The translations under genes and the position numbers were made by a program. A model generated the notes under the pieces. The model ran no database searches. It was not told where the DNA came from and was given only the letters and a program-made list of their open reading frames with translations. DNA of 64,000 nucleotides from Liolophura sinensis (lineage: Eukaryota; Mollusca; Polyplacophora; Chitonida; Chitonidae), in contig NC_088296.1 of assembly GCF_032854445.1 (NCBI RefSeq), positions 21,257,853 through 21,321,852 on the forward strand, given 5' to 3'. Below are positions 55,801-64,000 of the stretch, one piece after another; the stretch's first letter is position 1; each line of letters starts with the position of its first letter.

Positions 55801-58140
55801 TACCAGACAAGCAGCCAGTTGCCAGATGTCAGTTCATATGGAGAGACAGGCGAGGAAACGAGCCTGATATCCTGGGTTTTTACAACTGAAGCAGTGGACA
55901 TAACTCCTACAACAACAACAACAGTAACAACTGCCTTATCTGACAGTTCGGCTCTAGCTGTAATCTCGTCGGGCGTGAATCTTGTGAAACCACTTTTAAC
56001 ACATGTTGGTGAGTGGTGTCCTCTTGGCGTCTGGAAAAATCTCTCTTTATTTGCTGGTTATACGATTAACCTGGTGATTGGTTGATTAGTTAAATGATCC
56101 CCGTTTACCGCCGTGTTTAAGAACATCTCACACACATTAACAAAGAGTTTAATGGATGAAAGAATACGAAGTAAAACCTGCGAAATCCAATCTCTCTGGA
56201 CAGTTACCTTGCAAACATTCTCACCTAAAGTGTATAAAAGTTAAGGGTACACCGACTAGGGTTGAGATAGGTATGAGCCTAATTTAACACGGGGTAAGTG
56301 ATATGTCTGCTCACCAAAGGAATAATTATGTGTTTAAGGAAGCGCTGAAGAATATTTCACTTATGCGACAGTCAGCCCTTAGGTTGGGAGGAAACATAGC
56401 AGAGCCTGGGGGAAAAACCCACGAGCATCTGCAGGCTGCTGTCAGTCCTTCCCATGACCGACCGAAGAGGAAGCCAACATGTGCCCACATGAATCACTTC
56501 TATGTAGACAAGCAGCCCAACTTTTTGTTCCGATTTTGACCTCTTTGTGTAGCCTATCACATTGTCTAATTAGGTAATGTAATATTGCTATTAAATGGCT
56601 TCATTTTTTACGCTTTTTTTGAAAATAATCTCACTTAAGAAACCTGGTAGAATCTTCAGGAAAATCACTACATTTTGCCAGCCAATCAAAAAAACTTCTA
56701 ACTAGAACTGTCGACAGAGCCTGAGCAGAAGTCGGAGTCACAGATTTGATCTAAATTGACAGTTTATTTATTTATTTTATTGATGTTTTACGTGTACTCA
56801 AAAATGTATCACTTATACCAGGATGACCGGCATTATGGTGGGAGGACACTGGGCAGAAACCAGGGAAACCCACGATCTGCTTGCTTGCATACAAATTGGT
56901 AGAGATATAGTAAAATATAACATATGTACCCCGAAAGCGCCGTTGGGTTATCGAAATGCCCTGTGCTTTTTGTATATATGTATTGCTTTACAAGGATCCC
57001 TGTCCGAAGGAGTTACCACGCAAACGCGGCACAATGACAAAAAACCCTCTCACCAATGCGATTGTTTGAGTTCAAGCCCAGCTCATGCTGGCTTCCTCTC
57101 TGTCCCTACGTTGGAAGGTTTGTCAGAAACCTGCGAATGGTCGTGGGTTTTCCTCCCACTATAGTGCTGGCGGCCGTAGTATAAGTGAAATATTCCTGAG
57201 GACGGCGTAAAACACCAATCAAATAATGAACAAATAAATAAATAAAAGGATCCGATCAGTATAACAGGGCTATAACGTTTCTGTAACAGGTTTGTACATT
57301 GTTATGTAGTGAAATACACGGAAGTGCAATTACATGTAATTCTTTTAATGCGCATTTTATATAATGAATTTTATTTACAAACTTTCATCTAGTATATCAC
57401 GCGATAGACAGGGGCTAAAGATGTAGCTAGAATTATAATTATTTGACAAGTCACTTTAAAACGGATGACATTCATTAAAGTCTTTAACAATGGATAGTAT
57501 ATAACAAGGATTTTATATCTTTGGGTATCCAGGAGATTCTACAAATTTGAAGAATATTTTACACTTTCGTGTGATTTTACATTTTCGTGCAATTTTACAT
57601 TTTCGTATGATTTTACATTTTCGCATGATTTTACATATTCAAGTTGTATACCAACCAGCTGAACAATTTAATAAAATAAACAGATACGTGTACGAATCTC
57701 CAACCCACCGGCATCTAAATGCTGATTGCTATTTTCTTTTATTTTCCTCCACAGATTTACCGTTGACCCCGACCAAAGTGTTGACCATTGGTTCCATTCC
57801 GACCTTGCTTTGCACGTGCTGCAAGCGGAAATCCTCCGTCATTCCAAATGTGTTGATTGAAGATGTCTTACAAGAGCTTTCCATTGACTTCCAAAACACC
57901 TCGTCCTATCAGCGGAAGTTTATTAGCGTATACGAAGATCGTGCCTCGGTGGTTGCTATGGGATACCTCGGAATAGCCATGATCTGCGCCCTATTTGGTG
58001 GCCTGCTCGTTTCAGACACGCTCATTATTTTGAGGGATTTGCGGAGTTTACCTTATCCAGTTGTCAAGCACCGGAAACCGGGTCAGTCATTGCCCTACCC
58101 TGAAAGCACAGAAACGGGGCTGGGCGAAACACACATTTGA
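46771..58140 (+). CDS. gene C: CTLD / PAN-like / mucin-stalk type I membrane protein, 540 aa, 6 exons
   Basis: Exons: 46771-46819, 49917-50085, 51738-51964, 53551-53823, 55490-56008, 57755-58140. Phases 1,2,1,1,1, all GT-AG. Joined length 1623 nt, intact to the stop. Signal peptide 1-17, CTLD about 24-148, PAN-like domain 149-239, stalk 240-412 (shortest), Cys cluster 432-435, juxtamembrane block 454-477, TM about 478-498, tail 499-540 (longest). The tail contains SLPYP twice. AATAAA at 58856-58861 is a possible but distant poly(A) signal. Third tandem paralogue; introns carry two private minisatellites and many SINEs. Ligand and role unknown. Confidence 0.88.
46955..47070 (+). mobile_element. 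SINE type 1 fragment
   Basis: GTGAGTTCAAGTCCGGATCA (B box) and TACTTTACAAGGTCTGTCAT; the 3' half is missing. Confidence 0.6.
47982..48613 (-). mobile_element. SINE type 1 containing a nested SINE type 2
   Basis: Reverse-oriented full-length type 1 copy split at 48214/48571. Its own 12-bp target duplication TACGTCAGTCTA lies at 47970-47981 and 48614-48625, inside the 39-bp array. Confidence 0.92.
48215..48570 (+). mobile_element. SINE type 2, nested, full length
   Basis: 356 bp from the tRNA-like head (GATAGCACAGTCGGTAGAGC, B box GATCAATCC) to the TCAC-repeat tail. 15-bp target duplication at 48200-48214 and 48571-48585 (TCCTGGGYCATTACG) lies within the type 1 SINE. Confidence 0.92.
49450..49830. 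repeat. 37-bp minisatellite, about 10 units, gene C intron 1
   Basis: Core CAAGTATACAGCTACCTTGC followed by TCATACGTGTTTGACAG; a few units carry small insertions. It ends about 90 bp before the CTLD exon. Confidence 0.93.
49917..50085 (+). CDS. gene C exon 2: CTLD first half
   Basis: Phases 1 to 2; donor GTG|GTAAGT. Contains WNHAWERC (35-42) and SRLVTIDSDN. The acceptor TTCTCGAAG has a poor pyrimidine tract, but its position and phase agree with genes A and B. Confidence 0.85.
50712..50808 (+). mobile_element. SINE type 1, 3' end
   Basis: CCATAATGCTGGCCGCCGTC to the AAATAAATAAAT tail; a 5' truncation. Confidence 0.8.
51049..51295 (+). mobile_element. SINE type 1, full-length
   Basis: Good head: GGCCTCCGTGGCCGAGGTGG, TTAGCGTGC, B box GAGTTCACGTCC; the tail ends in an A-run. 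Confidence 0.88.
51398..51640 (-). mobile_element. SINE type 1, full-length, reverse
   Basis: TTTATTTATTTGTTTGATTG tail first, then body, then head near GGCTCCTAGGTCACTGCG. It lies about 95 bp upstream of gene C exon 3, in the opposite orientation to the copy at 51049-51295. Confidence 0.85.
51738..51964 (+). CDS. gene C exon 3: CTLD second half
   Basis: Phases 2 to 1. YWSGLH, FYAWADGTLLGGYQPW, GACVAFNG, FWETESCA and VICEK give the most typical CTLD half of the three, including three of the four canonical cysteines. It still lacks EPN/QPD, and WND reads WET. Overlapping frames at 51720-51920 and 51863-52054 are shadows. Confidence 0.9.
53551..53823 (+). CDS. gene C exon 4: PAN/Apple-like domain
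   Basis: Phases 1 to 1 after acceptor TTCTATTTTCAG. Six Cys: GTCSFLEY, SQCRQRCLDY, GECAAVTF, LCTLHLD, KFCFEG. It lacks the seventh Cys of A and B. Confidence 0.82.
54671..54712 (-). mobile_element. SINE type 1 tail fragment
   Basis: GTGTCTTACGTCGTACTCAT is the family tail; nothing else remains. Confidence 0.5.
55300..55460 (+). mobile_element. SINE type 1, 3' part
   Basis: GAATCTGCGGATGGTCATGG through GTAAGACGTAAAACACCAGT and an AAATAAAT tail, ending about 30 bp before the gene C stalk exon. Confidence 0.75.
55490..56008 (+). CDS. gene C exon 5: Ser/Thr-rich stalk
   Basis: 519 bp, phases 1 to 1 (ATTGCAG / GTGAGT). Starts ADVIEIPVTTECIDNITD and has PWKACPN, the counterpart of PWKGC in gene B. 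The stalk is Ser-dominated (for example YSSSSF) with a late Thr run, TPTTTTTVTT. Confidence 0.85.
56335..56490 (-). mobile_element. SINE type 1, partial
   Basis: GAATATTTCACTTATGCGAC and GGAGGAAACATAGCAGAGCC, reverse orientation. Confidence 0.7.
56758..56880 (-). mobile_element. SINE type 1, partial
   Basis: Tail and central body only (GGTGGGAGGACACTGGGCAG). Confidence 0.7.
57040..57250 (+). mobile_element. SINE type 1, near full-length
   Basis: CTCTCACCAATGCGATTG, B box GAGTTCAAGCCC, tail AAACACCAATCAAATAATG and AAATAAATAAAT. Confidence 0.8.
57550..57645. repeat. 18-bp tandem repeat, about 5 units
   Basis: Units of the form GATTTTACATTTTCGTGC occur about 110 bp before gene C exon 6. They extend the apparent reading frame upstream of that exon, which is not coding there. 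Confidence 0.85.
57755..58140 (+). CDS. gene C exon 6: Cys cluster, juxtamembrane block, TM helix, tail
   Basis: Acceptor TTCCTCCACAG. Encodes LLCTCCKR, ELSIDFQNTSSYQRKFIS, EDRASVVAMGYLGIA, the helix, then DTLIILRDLRSL and a Pro-rich tail. Confidence 0.9.
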
Positions 58141-59867
58141 AAGTGTCCACGAGGCGTGGAAATAATGATAGCCACGCTGAATACAATCTGCGTCAGAGTG
58201 TGGCACAGTAAGCTTTAAAGGGAGATTCGATCTGCCTTTTCTGTCAATTAATGTTCTTTTTACTGCAACCATTTCATTGTTCATACGGTTCAGCAATTTA
58301 TCTTTGCCAATGAAAATGACGGTAGAAATATATCACAATTGATTAGGTGCTTGAAAGATAATTGTTGGCAAGAAAAAATTGTTTACTTTAGTTTGTTTTG
58401 TTTAACGTCGTGCTCAAGAAATTTTCACCTGTACAATCATGAACGGTCAATTATTTGAGATCACTCATTGCAAACCATCGAACTTTCGTAAATAACTGAG
58501 ATCTGTGCAGCAGTGGGCACAATATTGGTTGGAGCACGTATGCTCTTCAGCTAACGTTTTGACTGCGGCAAACGGCCATTTATTGTGATCATGGTCCCAT
58601 GATTTATTTATTGACGTTTCCCGCCGCGGCTCCCGCAAAGTTTAACTAATGGTAAAGTGTTCCCGTTACATGCGGGTCTGGCCGGAAATCACAGCGCGGG
58701 AAAAGCAAATTTCTGCTGGCTACTTCAATAATCGACATGGAAGATTCTTTTGTAATCCTGATTCGTCTAATTAAAGAGTATGGATGTTTTGAACTTCCAA
58801 AATTATTCTCTCTTTTACGTCCATCTTGCAATTTGTGAAGTTTCTAGATACACTGAATAAACAAAGTTTTTGTAGCCGGATTCAGTACTCGACAATTTCA
58901 TACATCCTTGTATCCGCTACTGTTAATGATGAAAACATTGATTGCTTCGTTGTTGACTATGTCATTGTTTGTTCTTGTCTTCGTTTCAGTTTTTGCATTA
59001 GGAACACTAAGCATCCAAGAAAAAGAAAACAAGGCTCGAAATCACAGCGATTTTTGTTTCATATTTAATAAATATGAAGACGAATATATCACAAATATGT
59101 TTTGGTTATGAGAATTTCAGCAGTAAACTTGCTATATTTATTAATTTGCTTTCAATTTCTTGGATCTATACCATTGCATAACGGTGCTCAGTTAGGAAGA
59201 TCAGTAAGCCATCGCACTTTTGGCATGCACTGCGTCCGAACCTTTCCGGATTTGACATACAGATTTTACCTACAAAGTGAACATGTAATACTGAGTAAAG
59301 ACAAATGATTATCATCGAGTTTTATTCGACTTCTCGAGGTTTCTGTGACCTGTTGGTTACACTAGGAGGCCTCTCACTAATGCTGCAAGCTCAAATTCAG
59401 CTTGCAGCATTGACACATAGTTTCAGCGGATTTTGTGTCAGACCATATGCACCGCGATACGAGCTCTGTCAATCCTTCATGCCATGAAGGGTGTTCCACT
59501 GAGAACAAGGAACAGGGGGGGGGGAACACTGGGGGGGGGGGGTCACCTCTCTGACATTGAATGTAGGATAGAGCACAACAAACAATTACCCGTTCACGCT
59601 ACTTAGCATGAAATACATATGTGATAACAATCCGAAGGAAATGCTGAAGAGAATAACATTCTTCAGGCAGACACGCTTACAGCCCGTCATGAAGAATGCA
59701 ATAGCTAGAGGGAAGTCCAGGATTAAAGGATCAATTAGTGTTTGGCTCTTGGAGACCATTCATTCTTCTGCAAATAAAAAAGTAACAAAACCAGAGATAG
59801 AAAGGAAACGATTCGCAATGATCATTGTGAGGATGATAATGGTGTTGTAGGGGTTATTGTTGATAAC

Positions 59868-60186
59868 TATGTAGTCTTCTAACGATGTCTACTGTGATGA
59901 CTATGCAGTCTTCTAACGATTGCTACTTTGATGACTATATAGGTTTCTAACAATAGCTACTTTGATGACTATATAGGCTTATAGCGATGCCTACTTAGAT
60001 GATTTAATATTCTTATAACGATGGATACTTCAATGATAATGTATGCTTATAACGGTGCATACTTCGAGGACTATGTAGGCTAACAACGATGCCTACATCG
60101 ATGAATACATAGGCTCATAACAATGTCTACTTCGATGATTACGTAGGCTTAAAACGATGCCTACTTCGATGATTGTGTAGCCTCTA
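59868..60186. repeat. 34-bp minisatellite, about 9 diverged units
   Basis: Core AACGATGCCTACTTCGATGA followed by CTATGTAGGCTT. It is unrelated to the 34-bp array at 2329-5290. Confidence 0.88.
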
Positions 60187-60454
60187 ATACAGTAGATAGC
60201 ATAGACAACAACTCACTATGTCATAATGCTGTACTCTAAGTGCAATTGGCCCCTGATCTATCGTCCGTATACATGGATGTCCCAACTAGTGGTTGATCCT
60301 CAGCCTTCCGTTTTTAACCGCTAATCTATTACAACTTCCGAATTCGTGCGATGTTGTGGATAAACCTGTCGGGTGCTGAACAAAGAGCATATCGATTCAC
60401 GGTAGGACTGCCACAATGTTGATGGTGCAAGGCTGTATATACATCAGCTCTATG

Positions 60455-60640
60455 TGTAAGGCTACAGCATTGAGAGTGAAAAAACCAGGTGAAGACAGTG
60501 TGATAGTTGGCAAATGGGTCAAACGTAACAGGTGAAATTCGGCGCCATGTCAGTTAACCTTAATTCAGATGTTCATGTAATTTCTTGATAGTAATAGCTT
60601 ACACGCATCCTATCACCATGGTTAAACAAGAATTAGGTGA
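60455..60640 (+). repeat. dispersed repeat X, copy 3
   Basis: GCATTGAGAGTGAAAAAACC, GACAGTGTGATAGTTGGCAA, CGTAACAGGTGAAATTC and ACCATGGTTAAACAAGAATT in the family order. Confidence 0.75.
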
Positions 60641-61907
60641 AATTGCTTTTAATTGTTATTTATTTAACGGAACTTAGCAAGAGTTACTTCAAAACACGGT
60701 GTTTTTATCTAATTTAGCAACATTAAAGCATTGCACAGATGGTCGACAGTGACAGTCGAGCAAACTCGGCTTCCCATGTACTTTGAAGAACAATTCTAGG
60801 CATCATTTAGGTTTCTTTACGGTTTCCTCGTACTGACATATGGCAGATATGTACAAATGAATAATTCTATTCTGTCGCTTGATTTCCTATTCGAATTGTC
60901 TGTAACATTAGAGAGATACAATGACACGATCTACACACAGGAGCTTTTCTGCTTATATTTAAATGTACAATCGTTCAATACTCTTTATCGTTCCTTCAAA
61001 ATGTTGTTACCGTTCATAGTGACAAAGCGGTGATTATTTTATGCAATTCTCCACACCCATGCCGAGATTTGTTAAAGGAACAAAGTATAGACGACAGGAT
61101 AACCATTCAAGATCGAACACTGGCGATATTGATGTTTCAGAATCACCAGAAGTAACGTTTGGCGTATATGAAATCGTCCAAGCGCTCTCGACGGCTGTGC
61201 TTGCGTATGATTGTCGGACTATTTTACACGTTATTTGCTGTACTATTACGTGACAGTGCTGTGTCCCTCAAATCCCGTTCCTCCGATAATTTAACAGTAG
61301 GTTTGGAGGCGTGCCCCTGGTTCGCTCAGTAGTTTTATTCATTTTGGTCAACTCACTTATCCACACATTTATTTTCTATTCATTTTATTCTTTACATCAC
61401 GGTACACGCACTTTGTACATAGATCAATCTGATACCAGGTGCTACAATGTAGGTAGCAAAGTTCGATAACACAGCTGGGTTCCCTCTGTTTAAGGTAAAT
61501 GTATCTCAAGTCACACGTTAATATATTCCTTTACGTTTTTCTTAGACCTATACATTTCCTAAAATGACTTATAATATCCATCTGCTTAGATGAGAAAAAG
61601 AAATTGCTATATTTTACTGGTGATTTATATTTTATCAGATTTAGAATTGATCTTTTCTTTTAAAAGAAATTAATTTCAACAAACAATCTGTGGGACATTT
61701 AAATTTAGAATAAAGTAGTTTTTTGCCAATTAAAGAAGAGATAAATGGATAATGATCATTACATGTACACAATGTCGACATAACATCATCCTATTACTGT
61801 TTTAAACTATATACATGGCGGAATATGTCCCTTGAATGCTGTCAGAAACTGCTAGATGCTATGAAACTGCTTCGAACTCCTTTTTATAGTGTGTCTACAT
61901 TTCATCC

Positions 61908-62005
61908 GACAGGAAATGACTCCGCCGTTGTCATGATTTTTGCTGATCACTCTAACAGGAAATGGCTCCGCCGTTGTCATGGTTTTTGCTGATCACTCTA
62001 ACTCT
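61908..62005. repeat. 49-bp tandem duplication
   Basis: GACAGGAAATGACTCCGCCG... is followed directly by a second copy (AACAGGAAATGGCTCCGCCG...), with both copies ending GCTGATCACTCTAAC. Only a few mismatches, so recent. Confidence 0.9.
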
Positions 62006-62756
62006 ATTACAACACAAGTAATGTCACGTTTTTTGTAGGTTTTCTCTTTTAATATAAACATTCGGTAAAATTGTTTCTTCGACGTAAACCAACACAATGT
62101 AACCACAACATGTATCACGCGTCAAAATAATTTGTATACAGATGACAGTTTCTACCCTCTATATCTACCTCAAAATTTTACCCCTAACTGCTGTGAATAA
62201 TTGATGCTGTGCAGATTGATCCTGGCAAAAAGAGCCGTGTCTTTTAGTACTAGGTTACTGGTATAGTTTATCAATACTCTGGACAAGAAACGATGACAAA
62301 ATGTAGTAAATATCGACAACAGAAGAGCTGGAGTCGTCATTGTACTGGCGCTATTTTACCTCCGTTCACAAGGAAGGCCAAAAAACTGAGAAAGAGGTAA
62401 GAAGAAAAAAAACATTATCACGGATGAACGAAAGCTTTCAAGGCTTTCTGTTTGCTGCATTTCCTAAAGCAAAAACGTATTAGAGTGCGTCTTTACAGAA
62501 CTCATGGAGTCCGAGGAGCATTGATGACAATATCCGATCAATGGCGCCCGTAGGGTCATTAGCGCTGACTCACGTTAGTGAGTGTGTTTAGAACACGTTA
62601 CAGTTATTTCAAATAGCTCTAATTTGTGCTTTGTCTTCTGTAGAGATTTGGAGAAAATACTGCCAGGAATCTCCGAAAGGTTTAAAGGGCCAATATTGTT
62701 ATACATTCTTGAGAGTGACACTTTACGAAGTCTGTGAACATATGGCTCTCAACCTT

Positions 62757-63050
62757 TCCACTAAATGTGAGTAAGCAATTTTACGCGAGTAAACATTTTG
62801 ACGGGAAAGGCTAATTGGTAAACGTGATTATATTTTGTTCAGCTTCAAGTGCTTATTCATTCGTTAAATGTCAACATATATATTTTTTAATTGCTAGTTT
62901 TCCACTAAATGTAGTTAAACAATTTGCATAAAATTGTTTTCACGAAATGCTATTTGATCAACGCGATTATGTTCTGTCTAGACTTAACTGCCTATTCATT
63001 CGTTCAATGTTAAAATACACATGGTTTTAAATGTTAGTTTGGATAAAAAG
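62757..63050. repeat. old tandem duplication of about 150 bp
   Basis: Two diverged copies share TTTCCACTAAATGT at the start, GTAAACGTGATTAT/ATCAACGCGATTAT in the middle and CTATTCATTCGTT (TTATTCATTCGTT) near the end. Confidence 0.75.
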
Positions 63051-63689
63051 ATTGTAGATGTAGCAGTGGTTTCCGGGGGTTTGGAATTGCTGGTGCTTTA
63101 ATAAAAAAAAAAAGCAGATGTGAAATCGTGAACACTGGCTTTTGTACCAACACATCCGCTTTTTTGCGACTGTCACAAGTTCTCTGGGGACAACGACAAC
63201 AAAACAACACAAAGTTATCTCTTTGATTTACAGCGGTTTATACAATGTCATAAGTATGAAAGCGTTCAGAAGTATGAGTCAAACAATTACAGAATTCAGC
63301 GCTTGAGTATGTTTTTTGGGAATTTACCCTGTCTTGAATTGTTTACATGCGATAGTTTGATGTTGATTGCTACTCTCACCTTGTCACTCATGAGAAATGT
63401 GCCTTTGTATTATTTGCGTGAACAGGTGTTATAAATCTGTGCTTTCTTGGATTTTCTATGATGTTTTTCTTACCAGGTGAGTTTGTGTTCTTTATTTTTC
63501 CTTTTGTATTCTGAAACAATAGGTTTCTTTCGTTTTTCTTGAACAAAAAAAGAGAATAATTTTTTTTTAATACTAACACTGCATGTTGACGTATAAACGA
63601 GAAGCAAACAAAAAATCCCAGATATTGCTGTCAAACTCTGTAAATGTCGGTAAACATAGGTCCACACAAACATTAAGTTATTCTTAATG

Positions 63690-63880
63690 CAAGAGTACAG
63701 CATAGAGAGTAAAATCAGAGCATGGAAGACAGTGTGATAACTGGTAAATGGTCACACGTAAACGGTGAAATTCGTTCTCCTAGTAATTTACTTCATTTAG
63801 GATTTTTGACTGTAAATGCTTAAGTAGTAGAAAATTACACACCACCTACATGTAGCACCACGGGTTAAGGTTTTTTCCAA
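63690..63880 (+). repeat. dispersed repeat X, copy 4
   Basis: CATAGAGAGTAAAATCAGAG, GACAGTGTGATAACTGGTAA, CACACGTAAACGGTGAAATT; ends near ACCACGGGTTAAGG. Confidence 0.75.
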
Positions 63881-63979
63881 GGTGAAAAATCAAGTTCGTC
63901 AAAAAAAGTTAACAAGCACACTGTATGCACCACTCAATATGTTGACGTGGCTAATACTAAATGTGCGTCATTTTTACAG

Positions 63980-64000
63980 CGTCGAGTGCATACACAGCCA
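63980..64000 (+). CDS. possible start of a CTLD exon of a fourth gene copy
   Basis: CATTTTTACAG at 63969-63979 is a plausible acceptor. Taking the phase-1 G used in genes A-C, the first residues would be A-S-S-A-Y-T-A, compositionally like the exon start in gene A. It ends at the window edge before the WNHA motif, and I could not identify a convincing signal exon upstream. Confidence 0.25.

Larger units (their letters stand above)
58141..64000. other. intergenic region downstream of gene C
   Basis: 5.9 kb without a clear gene. It has a distant AATAAA (58856-58861), two poly-G runs (59513-59524, 59531-59542), a 34-bp array, two copies of repeat X, two local duplications and a possible exon start at the edge. 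Frames such as 58826-59068 and 61041-61253 show no domain. Confidence 0.5.

Noticed and set aside
57547-57754. Upstream extension of the last exon of gene C
   Set aside because: The frame is open but encoded by the 18-bp repeat and intron; the acceptor at 57744-57754 and phase match genes A and B.

Overview
This is a repeat-rich animal nuclear window. Genes are split into short exons with GT-AG introns, and non-coding DNA carries LTR and non-LTR retrotransposons, many tRNA-derived SINEs and several long minisatellites. The proteins and the SINE types suggest a lophotrochozoan, most likely a marine mollusc. That is an impression from sequence character, not a database result.

Layout. 1-2328: the 5' part of a Ty3/gypsy-like LTR retrotransposon on the minus strand (LTR, tRNA-Pro-type primer site, frameshifted gag). 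2329-5290: a 34-bp minisatellite. 5291-7440: no recognised gene. 7440-12110: a decayed minus-strand LINE with ORF1, endonuclease, reverse transcriptase and RNase H remnants. 13.7-58.1 kb: three complete plus-strand paralogous genes in tandem, here called A (13780-25568), B (29897-43705) and C (46771-58140). 58.1-64 kb: intergenic DNA with tandem and dispersed repeats; the last 21 bases may open a fourth copy.

The three genes share one architecture: signal peptide, a C-type-lectin-like domain (CTLD) split over two exons, a PAN/Apple-like cysteine-rich domain, a Ser/Thr-rich mucin-like stalk in one exon, then a last exon with a cysteine cluster, a conserved juxtamembrane block, one transmembrane helix and a short cytosolic tail. 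Intron phases from the signal exon onward are identical in all three (1,2,1,1,1). Joining my exon calls gives intact reading frames of 615, 683 and 540 residues. The genes are diverged in sequence, so the array is old. The last 55 residues around the membrane align without gaps, with 14 invariant positions. This looks like a tandem family of type I membrane lectin-like receptors with extendable mucin stalks. Ligand and role are unknown, and the CTLDs lack the usual calcium/sugar motifs.

Non-coding DNA is unusual in its own right. Most of the longer introns carry their own minisatellite with a different unit (41, about 60/66, 43, 39, 37 bp). One of these arrays appears to have grown from a SINE tail and another carries repeated splice-donor-like sequence. 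Two SINE families are abundant, and several copies retain target-site duplications, including one clean nested insertion.
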